This document shows, one piece after another, positions 21,853-32,816 of a stretch of 64,000 nucleotides of DNA. This DNA is from Charina bottae (Eukaryota; Chordata; Lepidosauria; Squamata; Charinaidae), in NCBI GenBank assembly GCA_023362775.1, contig JALMGJ010000006.1, forward strand, positions 9,690,501 to 9,754,500. The letters run 5' to 3'. Every line of letters begins with the position of its first letter. Position 1 is the first letter of the stretch. The position numbers and the translations under genes are program-made. The notes below the pieces were generated by a model. It did no database searches, was not told the origin of the DNA, and saw only the letters and a list, made by a program, of their open reading frames with translations.

Positions 21853-22768
21853 ATAATAATTTTATCGAGATGATAATAGGTCAAGATAAATCTGAATGAT
21901 TGTCTAGAAACAGGGATAACAGCTCCTGATGTGAAACAGCATAATAAGGACAGTACCATACATGGTGACTCAGCATCTTGATTACTCCTGTGTCATCTGA
22001 GCAGAGTTTTAGTTCATGTGGAATGTCCCAACATCTCCCTTCAGTGACAGCAGTCAGGAAAGTTTGAAATCTCACCAAAAAGAAAGTCCTCCAAAATTTA
22101 GGGACTGTTATTTCATTGAAACGTCATGTTGGTTGAGATGGATGGGAAAGACTTCTCCAAAAAAAGGTTTGGGAGCAGGCCCAAATTAGTAATATTTCCC
22201 TTCCTCTTCCAGAGATGAAGAGGGATAATTTAGACTGTAAGACAATAATTTGTCTAAGTTTTGCAGACTCTGTCAGGCTGAGTGAAAGAACAATAGGATG
22301 GGTGGTCAAACACCACAAGAAAGTTAGCCACTAGGGATGGTTGATCAATTGATTTTTGACACATTAATTCAAAACCCTGGCCCGCTCTGCTGGAATCTCC
22401 AAATTATTTTGCAATTTTTTCTGGGAAACAAATAGCAATTATTGAGTATCTGATGGACATATGAGCAAAAATATATTTTGAACTGTGTTGAAGTTCTTAC
22501 TTTAACTCCGTGATGGAAAAATGTAGTGTCCTTGGCCCGACAAAGCCACCCAAAGGAGACCCAGTTGCTTTCTAGACTATATGGCTTGCTCATAAATTCT
22601 GCATATTTTGTTTCCTAATTCCTGTAATGACTATAGTTTATGGAAGGTGGGTTTGGTGCCTGATTTGGCCGCTAATGTTGGTTAAAGCCGAGCCAATTCA
22701 ATGAGGTAACTTGAGTGCTATACAATAACACAATCTGTAAATTGTCCATCCTACCTATCTGCTTAGGG

Positions 22769-22838
22769 CAGTGGTTCTTAAACTGGGGAATTACCCCCAA
22801 GGGTAATTAATTATTTTTTATTAATTGATTAACCACTG
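22769..22838. mobile_element. Minimal hAT MITE (TIR CAGTGGTTCTTAAAC)
   Basis: Only 70 bp, ending TTAACCACTG, with a perfect 8-bp duplication GCTTAGGG at 22761-22768 and 22839-22846. Confidence 0.85.
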
Positions 22839-22883
22839 GCTTAGGGCCTACATTTTATTTCAGCTGTCCTGAAATGAGGACAT

Positions 22884-22891
22884 TTGTTATT

Positions 22892-22946
<55 letters not shown>

Positions 22947-23024
22947 TTATTTGGATTTATCACCGCCCATCTCTACCATGGTAGACTCTGGGCGGTTTAC
23001 AATCATATTATAAAAGTTAAAAAC
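22884..23024 (-). mobile_element. Older L2 LINE, 3' end, left part of interrupted copy
   Basis: (TTTA)n tail, then ATCACCGCCCATCTCTACC and the CTCTGGGCGGTTTACAA block, as in the copies at 28.86 and 59.13 kb. Continues at 24411 after the nested L2. Confidence 0.85.
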
Positions 23025-24403
23025 TTTTTTGGGGGGGCGGGATGGAGGAAGTGCATCCATCCTTGTCCTTTTAGATCTCTCAGCGGCTTTTGATACCATT
23101 GACCATGGTATCCTTTTGGGACGGCTCAGGGAGTTGGGGGTGGGCAGTGTAGTTCTGCAGTGGTTCACCTCCTTCCTCCGGGGCCGTTCCCAATCAGTGA
23201 TGATAGGGGAGGAGAGATCTGACCCTCGGCCCCTCCTGTGTGGGGTGCCACAGGGTTCGGTACTCTCCCCTCTCCTGTTTAACATCTATATGAAGCCGCT
23301 GGGTGAGATCATCCGTCACCACGGGATGAAATACCATCTATATGCTGATGATACTCAGCTGTATATTTCCATCCCGGGTGAAGTAAGTGATGCAGTTGCC
23401 GCCCTATCTCAGTGTCTGGAGGCTGTGGGGGCCTGGATGGGGAACAACAGGCCTCGGCTGAACCCTAGTAAGATGGAGTGGCTGTGGATTGATGGCCGCT
23501 CGGGATCTAGGAAGTTGTCATCTTTGGCTCTTGAGGGGGTGGCACTACCACATTCAGAGCCAGTGCGGAATCTGGGGGTTCTCCTGGACTCACGACTCCT
23601 GCTTGAAGAGCAGGTGGCAGCCGTGGCCAGGAGGGCCTTTGCACAACTTCGGATTGTGCACCAGTTACGCCCATTCCTGGACCGAGATGCCCTCCGAACA
23701 GTCACTCATGCCCTTGTCATCTCCCATATAGACTATTGTAACGCGCTCTACATGGGGCTACCCTTGAGGAGTATCCGGAAGCTTCAACTGGTCCAGAATG
23801 TGGCTGCGCGGACAATTATTGGGGCCAGAAGATCGGCCCATGTGACACCGTTGTTGTGCGAGCTGCATTGGGTACCAGTTTGCTTCCGGGTCCAATTCAA
23901 GGTGTTGGTTATCACCTTTAAAGCCCTACATGGCATAGGGCCAGGCTACCTGAAGGAACGTCTCATCCCCAGAACATCAACCCGCCCCACCCGGTCATGC
24001 AGAGAGGGCTTGCTACGAACCCCATCGACCAAAGAGTTCCATCTAGCGGGGTCCAGGAGGCGAGCCTTCTCTGCAGTTGCGCCCACCCTTTGGAATATTT
24101 TACCCCTGGAGCTGAGGCTGGTTTCCTCGCTCCCGACTTTCCGGAAAGGCCTAAAGACCTGGTTCTGCCATCTTGCCTGGGAGGGAAATGTTAACAGTTC
24201 CTCATGGGGATGGCTGGTCCCATGAAGCCTCCCAGTACTCCATTTTTATCATTTTATCTTGGATTCTATATTATGTATTTATTGTAATTTTATGTTTATC
24301 TTTTTAATTATGTTTTATTGTGAACCGCCCAGGGTCCCCAATAGGGGAGATGGGCGGTAATATAAATTTAATAAAATAAAATAAATAAAAACAAATAAAT
24401 AAA
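23025..24403 (+). mobile_element. L2-clade LINE, 5'-truncated, inserted in an older antisense L2
   Basis: The 3' end contains GTGAACCGCCCAGGGTCCCC, AATAGGGGAGATGGGCGG and an A/T-rich tail. TAAAAAC occurs at both junctions (23018-23024 and 24404-24410), and removing the insert reconnects the older L2 as aligned with the 28.9 kb copy. Confidence 0.9.
23029..24225 (+). CDS. L2 reverse transcriptase, C-terminal ~390 residues, open frame
   Basis: The frame is uninterrupted to the stop at 24225 but has no native start (the first codon is TTG; the element is 5'-truncated, so endonuclease and N-terminal RT are missing). RT motifs in order: LLDLSAAFDTIDH (residues ~14-26), GVPQGSVLSPLLFNIYM (~72-88), catalytic YADD (105-108), then RNLGVLLDSRLLLEEQV, HALVISHIDYCNALYMGLP and the LHWVPVCFRVQFKVL C-terminal block. 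This arrangement is that of the L2/CR1 group, L2 most likely. In life this enzyme performs target-primed reverse transcription in the nucleus. No frameshifts over 1.2 kb indicate a recent insertion. Alternative: another CR1-group clade. Confidence 0.88.
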   Translation: MGGRDGGSASILVLLDLSAAFDTIDHGILLGRLRELGVGSVVLQWFTSFLRGRSQSVMIGEERSDPRPLLCGVPQGSVLSPLLFNIYMKPLGEIIRHHGMKYHLYADDTQLYISIPGEVSDAVAALSQCLEAVGAWMGNNRPRLNPSKMEWLWIDGRSGSRKLSSLALEGVALPHSEPVRNLGVLLDSRLLLEEQVAAVARRAFAQLRIVHQLRPFLDRDALRTVTHALVISHIDYCNALYMGLPLRSIRKLQLVQNVAARTIIGARRSAHVTPLLCELHWVPVCFRVQFKVLVITFKALHGIGPGYLKERLIPRTSTRPTRSCREGLLRTPSTKEFHLAGSRRRAFSAVAPTLWNILPLELRLVSSLPTFRKGLKTWFCHLAWEGNVNSSSWGWLVP

Positions 24404-24410
24404 TAAAAAC

Positions 24411-24570
24411 CTATACATATAAAATCTACTATAAAATTTAAAAAAAAATCCAAGCGATGGTGTATTCTTAAAAGGAGGATATTACTAAGCTAACCACCCC
24501 CAGGAGGAACTATTATTTCCTTCGTTCCAAGCAAGGCAGCAGAACCAGGTTATCCTTCTGAAGAGCTATA
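24411..24570 (-). mobile_element. Older L2 LINE, right part of interrupted copy
   Basis: TTAAAAGGAGGATATTACTA and CACCCCCAGGAGGAACTAT match the minus-strand L2 at 29.03 kb. Extends the fragment ending at 23024. Confidence 0.85.
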
Positions 24571-24925
24571 TTGATCAAGTGCAAAGCTGTATGAAGATCA
24601 TTGTATAGACATGGCCCACAAAGTATATTTTGGGTGTCTGTTCCCCACCTGCAAAGTTGTCCCCACCCATTGTTGCAAAGCACGGTACTAGGGTGTTGGC
24701 AGCATGGGAAGAATGTATAACCATTTTTAACATTTCCTTGCTAGCCACACGCCAGCTGAAAATAACTCCTTTCAAGCTATCTTTGCCACCTATCAGTTAA
24801 AAAATAATAATAAAATTCTGGTATCTTTCTTCTTGCCCTCCCAACTGAGAGAGAGAAAGAAAACTGGAAAGTCTCATTTGAAAAAAATCTGCCCTTCGGA
24901 GGAATGTGATGTTCCCACACCTTAG

Positions 24926-25049
24926 GGCTACCATATCTAGGCTGCAGTAATCCAAGATGACCTCTTGATGGCAGCAGAGATGTAGAAAATGCTGGTCCTT
25001 TGCTGCCATCTGCTGGACAACTGGATTTGGCAGCCCAGATATGGTAGCC
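24926..25049. repeat. Short inverted repeat enclosing a CTCF-like motif
   Basis: GGGCTACCATATCTAGGCTGC (24925-24945) pairs with the complement at 25030-25049 (GCAGCCCAGATATGGTAGCC). The ~85-bp interior has two GATGGCAGCA-like motifs in opposite orientation. Possibly a small MITE; no target-site duplication identified. Confidence 0.5.
25004..25016 (-). promoter_or_regulatory. CTCF core consensus, perfect match
   Basis: The minus strand reads CCAGCAGATGGCA, fitting CCASYAGRKGGCR at every position. It lies inside a short inverted repeat. Confidence 0.45.
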
Positions 25050-25299
25050 TTGAATGGATGGATGGTATGCCTCTTATCCAAATATTTGTTTGGCTATCAA
25101 CTCAAAGCTGGCTCTGGATTTGGTAACACTGGCAAATACTGTGTGATTGGCAAGCCAAGACAACACCTGGGACGTAACACAGACACCTTTGTGGCAATTT
25201 CTCACCGATGTTGAAAGCATCTTTCAGTTGCCTCCTTCCAGTAACAAGGAACTGAATTTTTTAATAAGGAGTTGGGGGGAATACTAAATTTCAGCCAAA

Positions 25300-25480
25300 C
25301 TTTCATGGAAGTAGCACTTGATTTAACCGCTTAATTGCTGTTATTGACTATCTTGTTAAACAATAACCAAATGCTTGTTTACCTTTCAGAGCTTGCCCAA
25401 AGCCCTCTATCAAGCCTGATTAGTCCCAAGCTCATTATTTACAAAGCTGTTAAATGCCTATTGATTAACTTCCAAAGAAA
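25300..25480. other. Possible conserved non-coding element
   Basis: Unique, compositionally complex, non-coding. Contains FOX-like TGTTTAC, TTAACAATAACC and several GATTAA/TTAATTG cores. No alignment was possible. Confidence 0.2.
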
Positions 25481-25541
25481 GAAACCTTAAAAATAAGCTG
25501 GAAAGGAATACCCACGTGTTCAAACTGGTCGGAGCCATACC

Positions 25542-25632
25542 CGGCGTTTCTCAACCTCAGCTGCTTCAACTCCCAGAATTCCCCAGCCAGCATGTCCAGA
25601 CATCTTAAAGTTGCCAAGGTTGAGAAACACTG
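25542..25632. mobile_element. Palindromic hAT MITE (CAGTGTTTCTCAACC), copy 3
   Basis: GCGTTTCTCAACCTCAGCTG to CCAAGGTTGAGAAACACTG; the left inner arm is partly deleted and no clear duplication remains. Confidence 0.75.
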
Positions 25633-25794
25633 CTCTAGGGCAAGAAACTCAGGGGGAGAAATCCTGCCATCATGTGTGGGACAAACAGCCTGGAACTCTG
25701 ACTGGGTTGGTTCTGTTCTCCTGTTCTTTCCTCGCCTTTGCTGAAAACACCCAAAAAAGAAAGCCAAATCTCTATGTCCTTTAGGCTATTAGGT

Positions 25795-26010
25795 TTTTGG
25801 AGAAGGCTCTGATGCTGGGAACGGTGGAAAGAAAGAGAAGAGGACAACCAACAGCAAGGTGTGGATGGATTCACTTGCAGTGGTGATGGGTGTACCACTG
25901 GAAGACCTGAAGAACCAAGTTAGAGGCAGATCATCATGGAGAAAATCTATCTATGTGATTCCTAAGAGTCAACAATAATTAGATGGTGCATAATCAATCA
26001 ATCAGTCAAT
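25795..26010 (+). mobile_element. RTE-type LINE 3' end (BovB-related)
   Basis: GGAGAAGGCTCTGATGCTGG, AGACCTGAAGAACCAAG and the CATAATCAATCAATCAG tail. Confidence 0.65.
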
Positions 26011-26094
26011 CCCTAAAAGAGTGGTATTGTGAAATCTACAAGGAGAAACAAGATCTTTATGAGAAAGGGGAACTTTTTCCTAGTTTCCTGTGAC

Positions 26095-26366
26095 TCCGAA
26101 GGAGTTTCTAGTGAGGCCTTGCTTGAAAAGTCCTATCTGGTCCTGACAAATTTGAAGAAGCAATGCTCCTACCTGATATTTCTCCTTTTTCCAAGCTGCA
26201 ACTGCAAATTAAACAGGTTATCTTGATCCTTTCCAGTCCGGTTTGGGACAGCTTTGGTTCAGAAATACCTTTGGTCACCTTGATGGATGAGCTGTACCAG
26301 CAAAGAAGTGAGGCTTCAGATACCCGTGCTGAACTTCTCAGCAGCTTTTGCATCATTAACCACGGG
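26095..26366 (+). mobile_element. L2 LINE internal fragment
   Basis: Translates with decay to the region just before the first RT motif: VWDSFGSEIPLVTLMDEL and LLSSFCIINHG, aligning with LLDLSAAFDTIDHG of the 23-kb copy. Ends at a Sauria SINE. Confidence 0.6.
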
Positions 26367-26686
26367 ATACGTGGTGGCTCAGCGGGTAAGATGCCAGGCT
26401 GTCGATCGGAAGATCGCAAGTTCAGAGGTTCTGCGTGCGGAGTGAGCTCCCGCACTAGCTCCAGCTCTTGCCAACCTAGCAATTTGAAAGCATGCAAATG
26501 CAAGTAGATTAATAGGTACCACTTCGGTGGGAAGGTAACAGCGTTCCGCATGAGTCATGCTGGCCACATGACCGCGGAAGCGTCTTCGGACAACGCTGGC
26601 TCTTCGGCTAACAAACGGAGATGAGCACCGGCCCCTAGAGTCGGACACGACTGCACAAATGTGCAGGTGGAACCTTTACCTTTTTA
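26367..26686 (+). mobile_element. Sauria SINE, copy 1
   Basis: A-box-like TGGCTCAGCGGGTAAGA; degenerate B box. The body has CCAGCTCTTGCCAACCTAGC and ACTTCGGTGGGAAGGTAACA. The BovB-derived tail has TAGAGTCGGACACGACTGCA. Confidence 0.92.
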
Positions 26687-26881
26687 CCCTTGAAACACTT
26701 GAGGGAGATGCCATCTCTGCCATCCAGAGTTTTGCAGCCCAGATAGGGCAACCTAGCAAAACTCCAGAGATCCAGAGTTGGCATAAAATTGCAGAGACCT
26801 GTGGAGTCCTTGGTGCTCTCTGAGCCTTGTTGTTTTCTTGCAGAGGTTTCATTGCCAGGCTAGAAATTGCAGAGACCACGA

Positions 26882-26894
26882 GTGCCACCTGGTG
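26882..26894 (-). promoter_or_regulatory. CTCF core consensus, perfect match
   Basis: The minus strand over 26883-26895 reads CCACCAGGTGGCA, matching CCASYAGRKGGCR fully. Confidence 0.5.
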
Positions 26895-27471
26895 GTATTG
26901 TGTTTCTAATGCATATCTTAGAAATAGGAAAATGAGACTCACCCCCTAGTTTGGCATACAATACTTAAACCAAACTGACTGCAAAATGGGAAACGTTAAA
27001 CACCTCCCTCATTAACGTAACAACACGAACAACAGGAAGAAGAAAATGAAGCCAAGGAGATAAGCAGGAAGAAAAAACAGACCAAGATTACAAGAGGGAG
27101 GATCCTGAAACTTACTATTATTTGTCCAAGGAGTGCAAACTGATTTCAACCCTGTTGATTAAGCATGACATAGCAAAATAGTTTCAATAGCAGAATTTAG
27201 AGGCAGATTCTGAAGATCGAGACAAGGTCAGTACGCAAACAGGACCAGCTTGGTCAACTGGGTAAGAACTTGGTCACCAGCTTCACTGTCATCCAGTAAC
27301 AAGGATTACAACTACTGCTGTTATAACACACTTCTACTTGAAGAAGTCTATAGCAGTGGACAAAGATAGGGAAGAAAAATCTTCTAACAAAAGTAGTTTC
27401 CTAGAAAGGGTAGTAAAACAGGCTCCCATAAGACAAAACCAATAAAACAACAAGAGGACAATTATTTAAAC

Positions 27472-27597
27472 CAGGGTTTTTCAACCTTGGCAACTTTAAG
27501 ATATGTGGACTTCAACTCCCAGAACTCCCATGCTGGCTGGGGAATTCTGGGAGTTGAAGTCCACACATCTTAAAGTTGCCAAGGTTGAAAAACACTG
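27472..27597. mobile_element. Palindromic hAT MITE (CAGTGTTTCTCAACC), copy 4
   Basis: Long palindrome: CAGGGTTTTTCAACCTTGGC with GCCAAGGTTGAAAAACACTG, inner arms GATATGTGGACTTCAACTCC and its complement. Confidence 0.88.
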
Positions 27598-27599
27598 GC

Positions 27600-28440
27600 C
27601 TAAATAATGAGAAGGTACTAGAAATCACAGGGAACTCCAAGACTGGATTGCACCATTTCTTTAAGTCAAACACAGCTGTGAGGAAGACAACCTACCATTG
27701 TGGACTGTGTCAGCGGACTAGAGAATTTAATTGAATATGAAGTCAAGTTGCCTTTCAATCAAGCTCAGTTAGTGACTTCCTTGGTGCTATTGATTCCATT
27801 GGCATGCAATTAAATTCTCCATTCCCTTCAACAGGAGGGTCTCTGATGGATTAGTGTTGAAAAGGACTCACTCGACTGATCCTCTGGAAAGGGTTTCTAG
27901 GATCCGTGTTCCAAAGTTAAGCCCTGGCATTTAGAAAAACAGAAAGGAACTTCCTGCATTGACACAAAACAGGCCTTGAGGGGAAAAAATGCAAAATGGC
28001 ACGGGAGGATATGAACATGTACAGGCCCACAAGGCTCAGATGGCTAGCCGGATGTTCAAAATGAAACTCGATCTTCTTCACCATGTTAGGAGGATGACAT
28101 ACTGTACTTCTCCAATTTGAGTGTGGATAACAGAGAGAAAATAGATACAGAGGGACACAAGGCTTTTGCAAAAAAAAAACCCAAACTGCTGTGCTGACTT
28201 CCATTATAATTGGAGACGTAAAAGCAATTGTAGCTATGTTGGTCCATGAAGAAGAAAATCTACAATGGATAATATCTTTATTAGGGCCAACAAAAATGGC
28301 ATTATTATTATTATTTCAATATATAAACCACCAAATTGCAAGCAACTCAAGGAGACAAAAGTAAAAAGAAGTGATTAAAAACATCATTCAAATCTTAGTA
28401 TGATCAATCACCAGAACTGTATGCAATCTTATAAGTGTGT
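27600..28440. other. No gene recognised
   Basis: Unique-looking. 28220-28310 resembles an uncharacterised repeat (GTAGCTATGTTGGTCCATGA); no coding signal. Confidence 0.45.
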
Positions 28441-28445
28441 GTGTG

Positions 28446-28665
28446 TGCCTTCGAGTCAGTGTTGACTCCTGGCGACTGCCTGGACTAGTCCCTGCAGTTT
28501 TCTTGGCAAGGTTTTTCAGAAGTGGTTTGCCATTGCCTTCTTCCTAGGGCTAAGAGGGAGGGACTGGCCCAAGGTCACCCAGCTGGCTTCGTGCCTAAGG
28601 CAGGACTAGAACTCCCGGTCTCCCAGTTTCTCACCTGGTGCCTTAACCACACCAAATTAGCTCCC
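28446..28665 (-). mobile_element. CORE/MIR-like SINE, near full length
   Basis: Minus-strand head TAATTTGGTGTGGTTAAGGC (tRNA-like A-box region), core CTGGGTGACCTTGGGCCAGT, and 3' part CAGTCGCCAGGAGTCAACAC. Reference copy for this family in the window. Confidence 0.78.
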
Positions 28666-28854
28666 AATCTTATAAAACAATTAGAATAAAGTGAACTAAA
28701 GTATTGTATTTGAGATTAGAAGAAATCTAAAAGACACAAACCTAGTTTACTAAAATTACTAAAATTATTAGACAAATTACTATGACACTGCTTAACACAG
28801 TGGTGTTAAGATACTTAAATTTAAACTCTCAAACCAGACGGATATGTGGATGTT

Positions 28855-29235
28855 GCATTATATTTTATTTTATTTTTTTATTTGTCAAATCTATCACCGC
28901 CCATCTCTACAGCAGTAGACTCTGGGCGGTTTACAACAATAGTATTAAAATTAAAAACCTATAAATCTTAAAATACACTATAAGAATAAATAGAAAAAAT
29001 CCAGAGGATGGTAAGATCTTAAAAGGAGGATATTACTGAGCTAACCACCCCCAGGAGGAACTATCACTTCCTTTGTCCAAAGCAAGGCGGCAGAACCAGG
29101 TCTTTAAAGACCTCCGGAAGGCCAGGAGTGAGGGCGCCCGCCTCACCTCTGGGGGCAAGATATTCCACAGGGCCGGTGCTATCGCAGAGAAGGCACGCCC
29201 CCTGGAGCCCGCTAGACGAAATTCTTTTATTGACA
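28855..29235 (-). mobile_element. L2 LINE 3' end
   Basis: The minus frame ends SRGRAFSAIAPALWNILPPE, FRRSLKTWFCRLAL and SSSWGWL, as in the L2 ORF at 23-24 kb, followed by the GGGCGG 3' hairpin and (AAAAT)n tail. Confidence 0.88.
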
Positions 29236-29239
29236 CAAG

Positions 29240-30840
29240 ATACTGTATATACTGTGTAAAAATAGGGTAATTCCCCCTCCCCACTCCAAGAGAGGAGGTA
29301 GAAGTCATGTAAAGCCATGCACATAAGGGGGTGATCTCTTTTCTGGGTGACATCCTTCCACGGATTTGAAGAATGCAATCCTATCTGCCTCAGTCACTTT
29401 TTCTCCGTGTTACACATGTCCCGTCCCCTCCATTTCCCCTTTTAAATCTTATTTTCCAGCTCCTCCCCAGCCTCCTTGCCTTCCTTATACCTGTTTCAGT
29501 CTATCTGCAGGTTTGATGCCCACAAGCAGCCACAGAACCTTTCTTTAAAGTAATTTTTAAAAGAATTTTAACAATAATAAAAGAGGATACAGAATGAAAT
29601 TAAAAGAAAGAAGAAAAATAGAGAAATATAAAGATAGAGAGTGCCGAAAATAAAGAAAGAAAGAAAAAACGAGAGAAAAAAGACAGGAAGAAAAAGGTAT
29701 TTAAAGAAGTGACTTCCAATCTTCTTTACAGCAGTTACAAGCAAACTTAATCTCTTTCCTCCCCCTTTGAAATTATATTACATGGAACACTTCTTATCAT
29801 ATCCCAACCCTTTTCAATCCGCAAATCCAAAAATCATTAACAGTTCATTCTGGTTTCCACAAAAGGTCCATAAAGGGTTTCCAGTATTTTATAATTATTA
29901 TCTTATCCCTGATCAAACAAGTCAATTTTGTATTCTTTTCTCTTACGCAGTATGCTGACATTCTTAATCCTTAATTTGACTTTAAGATGCTGCTGTAGGA
30001 CCTGATCTCCATCCATATCTTCCTCGTCCCATCCTTAAAAGTGTTTTTAAAGCTTCAACAGCCCTCTCCTTACTGTTTCGCCAACTTCTTCTGTAAATAC
30101 TCTCTGTCTGGAACAAGATTCTTTCCCTTGTAAATCCAGTAGTAATCCATTGCCTGTATCATTTTTCATCTCTTGATTTAATATTTGTAAGCAGCCACAA
30201 CCTGAAGCAGGGTCTGATCAACCTACATGGAAATCAGCCTTAGCCTTATCTAGCTTTATCTCCTAAACCCACAAAACTTTTGGAGTGCAGAAACACGCCC
30301 CCACCAGAAGTCACTCAGACTCCAAGTATGGCCACAAAAAAATCGATGCATCCCTGCTGTAAACCTGGTTTATAAAACACAAGGGCGGTTTCCACGCAGG
30401 AGGCTGAGCAACGTTCCAGAGCGTTGGCGTTTAGTCTTTCCCCGGCCTGCTTGCAAATACAAGGAACTAACCTTTGCATTTTCAAATCCGTACGGGGAGG
30501 AATCTTTCTCCAGGGATACCTTATTTTACACACAGAAGCCGACCATGACTTACTTCACTCTTAGAATATTCACTGATCCATTTTTCCAATTTGGTGGAAA
30601 TACTCAGGGCAACTGCCAATGTTTTTTTTTTTTAAAAAAACCCCACAACCTAAATATAAGAAGTTAATAAAATACCTGTGCTGCAGCAGAGCAAAACCAT
30701 TCCCTGTGTAAAAAGGAGATCTGGCTGTTTTTAATTCATTTTGTCTTTAAAAAGAGAGGGGAAAATAGAAATCAATAAAAAATCTTCAAGGCTGAGGAAA
30801 TATTTTGGGTAGGGAATTCCACAATTTGGTCTATTTACCT
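29240..30840. other. No gene recognised
   Basis: 29560-29700 is a purine-rich A-tract region. 29700-30260 looks like old dispersed sequence I cannot classify. Confidence 0.45.
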
Positions 30841-30844
30841 TTCA

Positions 30845-30937
30845 CTAAACTATTATTTATACATATTATATATTATAATTATATGTATTATATATTATAT
30901 TATATTATATTATATTATTATATTATATTATATTAAT

Positions 30938-30988
<51 letters not shown>
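30845..30988. repeat. (TA)n / TATTA-rich microsatellite
   Basis: AT-only tract ending in about 25 TA units; the Sauria SINE abuts it. Confidence 0.95.
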
Positions 30989-30991
<3 letters not shown>

Positions 30992-31322
30992 GGGCGTGGT
31001 GGTTCAGTGGGTAAGACGCCAGGCTTGTCGATTGGAATATTGCAAGTTTGGCGGTTCGAGACCCTAGCCCCGCGTGACGGAGTGAGCTCCCGCACTCGCC
31101 CCAGCTCTTGCCAACCTAGCAATTCGAAAGCATGCAAATGCAAGTAGATTAATAGGTACCACTTCGGTGGGTAGATAACAGCGTTCCGCGGCGTCATGCG
31201 GCCACATGACTGCGGAAGCGTCTTCGGACAACTCTGGCTCTTCAGCTAACAAACGGAGATGAGCACTGGCCCCTAGAGTCGGACACGACTGCACAAATGT
31301 GCAGGGAACCTTTACCTTTTTT
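30989..31322 (+). mobile_element. Sauria SINE, copy 2
   Basis: GGGGCGTGGTGGTTCAGTGG head, B-box-like GGTTCGAGACCC, CTTCGGTGGGTAGATAACAG body, GAGTCGGACACGACTGCAC tail, ending CCTTTACC. Confidence 0.95.
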
Positions 31323-31533
31323 TAAACTATTACTATTTACTGGAATAAAATAGAATATTTTGCTATTTTTTATCAGTCAAGACCTGTATCATTAGTCCCT
31401 CGTGCCCATCACATTATTTTGGCATTCACTTCTGTTTTCCTCCCGTTTTTTAAACTGCTGTTTTAAACTGCGTTGATCTTGTGGAATAGCTGATGAATAT
31501 TCCCACCATAAGAGGGCAATCTCTCACTGAAAT

Positions 31534-31672
31534 GTCTATGAAGGTTCTCAGTCATCCAGGTGGAATTGTCTGTAGCTTGAATCATGTCAACTGGATTTCT
31601 ATTTTCTCAGTGGAAAGTGAAACGTTTCCACTGAGAAAATAGAAATCCAGTTGACATGATTCAAGCTACAGA
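31534..31672. mobile_element. Compact PLE fold-back insertion (family 1)
   Basis: Just 139 bp: the minus-sense PLE terminus (from ATGTCTATGAAGG to CTCAGTGGAAA) directly joined to a plus-sense copy (GTGAAACGTTTCC to CAAGCTACA). Flanked by a 13-bp perfect duplication CTCTCACTGAAAT (31521-31533 and 31673-31685). The CTGAAGA core and stem II are missing. Confidence 0.85.
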
Positions 31673-31879
31673 CTCTCACTGAAATCTAAAACTTTCACAA
31701 ATTGTTCAGGAGACTTGCAGTGTACAGGAAATGTTCCGCATGATTTTAGTTCTGACCTCTGCTTTGGGAGTTTTTATGGAATCGTGAAATAATGTCAGTT
31801 CCTGGAACACCAGGGATTAACGATGTTTGGCTTTCTGAACGATCTTTTACACTAAAATTATGTATGGGTTCTACAAAAT

Positions 31880-32040
31880 AAAGGCAGGAGGAGGAGGAGG
31901 AAGGAAAATGGGGAGAAGAAGTGGTGGAGGAAGAGGAGAGGAAGTAGTAGTAGTGGAAAAGGAGGTGAAGGTGAGGAAGAGGAGGAGGAGGAGAAGGAAA
32001 GAGGAGGAGGAATGGAGGAGGAGGACGAGGAAGGGGCCAG
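31880..32040. repeat. GGA/GAA purine tract
   Basis: Imperfect GGA-rich strand-asymmetric low-complexity tract. Confidence 0.9.
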
Positions 32041-32263
32041 AAGTTTGGGATTAATGGTAAATACATCAATAATCCTAAAGTTTGTTTGCAGTAAAATAGC
32101 CTTTCCAACCTTTCTCCAGTGATGTTGGATTACAAGTCCCATAACTGATGGCTGGGAATTATGAAAGCTGTCATGTCAACAGATCTGGTGGCCAGGGGGC
32201 TGGGAAAGCTACATCCCAAAGCAAAGAAAGAATTCAAAATATTTTGCGTTCAGTAAGTTAAAT

Positions 32264-32605
32264 CTTAAGAGTCCCTTGTACTGCAAGGAGGTCAAATCAG
32301 TCAATCCTAAAGGAAATCAACCCTGACTGCTCATTGGAAGGACAGATACTGAAGCTGAAGCTCAAATACTTTGGCCACCTAATGCGAAGAGAGGACTCAC
32401 TGGAAAAGACCCTGATGCTGGGAAAGACTGAAGGCAAAAGGAGAAGGGGATGGCAGAGGATGAGATGGTTAGATAGCATCACCGATGTAATGAACATGAA
32501 TCTTGAGTAAACTCCGAGAGACAGTGGAGGACAGGAAGGCTTGGCGTGCTATGGTCCATGAGGTCACAAAGAGTCGGACACGACTAAACGACTGAACAAC
32601 AAACA
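32264..32605 (+). mobile_element. BovB LINE 3' end
   Basis: Closely matches 6020-6370: AGAGTCCCTTGTACTGCAAG, GGTCAAATCAGTCAATCC and GAGTCGGACACGACTAAACG, then (AAC)n. Frame-shifted by an extra T in the AATCTTGAGTAAAC region relative to the 6-kb copy. Confidence 0.9.
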
Positions 32606-32816
32606 AAACAACTGTTATGTTAACCATGGTTGCATCATGCAAATCCAGCCCAAAAGAGCTTTGCCGACTTCTAAGCTTCAGCAACGGTGCCAGACTACAT
32701 TTCCCATGCTGGCAGAGATGGGAGCTGTAGTCCCAACACATTTAGAGCTGCCCAGGATAAGGAGCAGTTGCAGAGTTATGTTCTCAGGGGCTGGGGATTC
32801 ACACATTGCCCTAGGG

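Noticed and set aside
23029..24225. Host gene encoding a reverse transcriptase-like protein
   Set aside because: The frame ends in a typical L2 3' UTR and tail, is flanked by a target-site repeat and lies inside another L2.
31746..32142. Pro/Ser/Leu-rich minus-strand frames
   Set aside because: Derived from the GGA/GAA purine tract.
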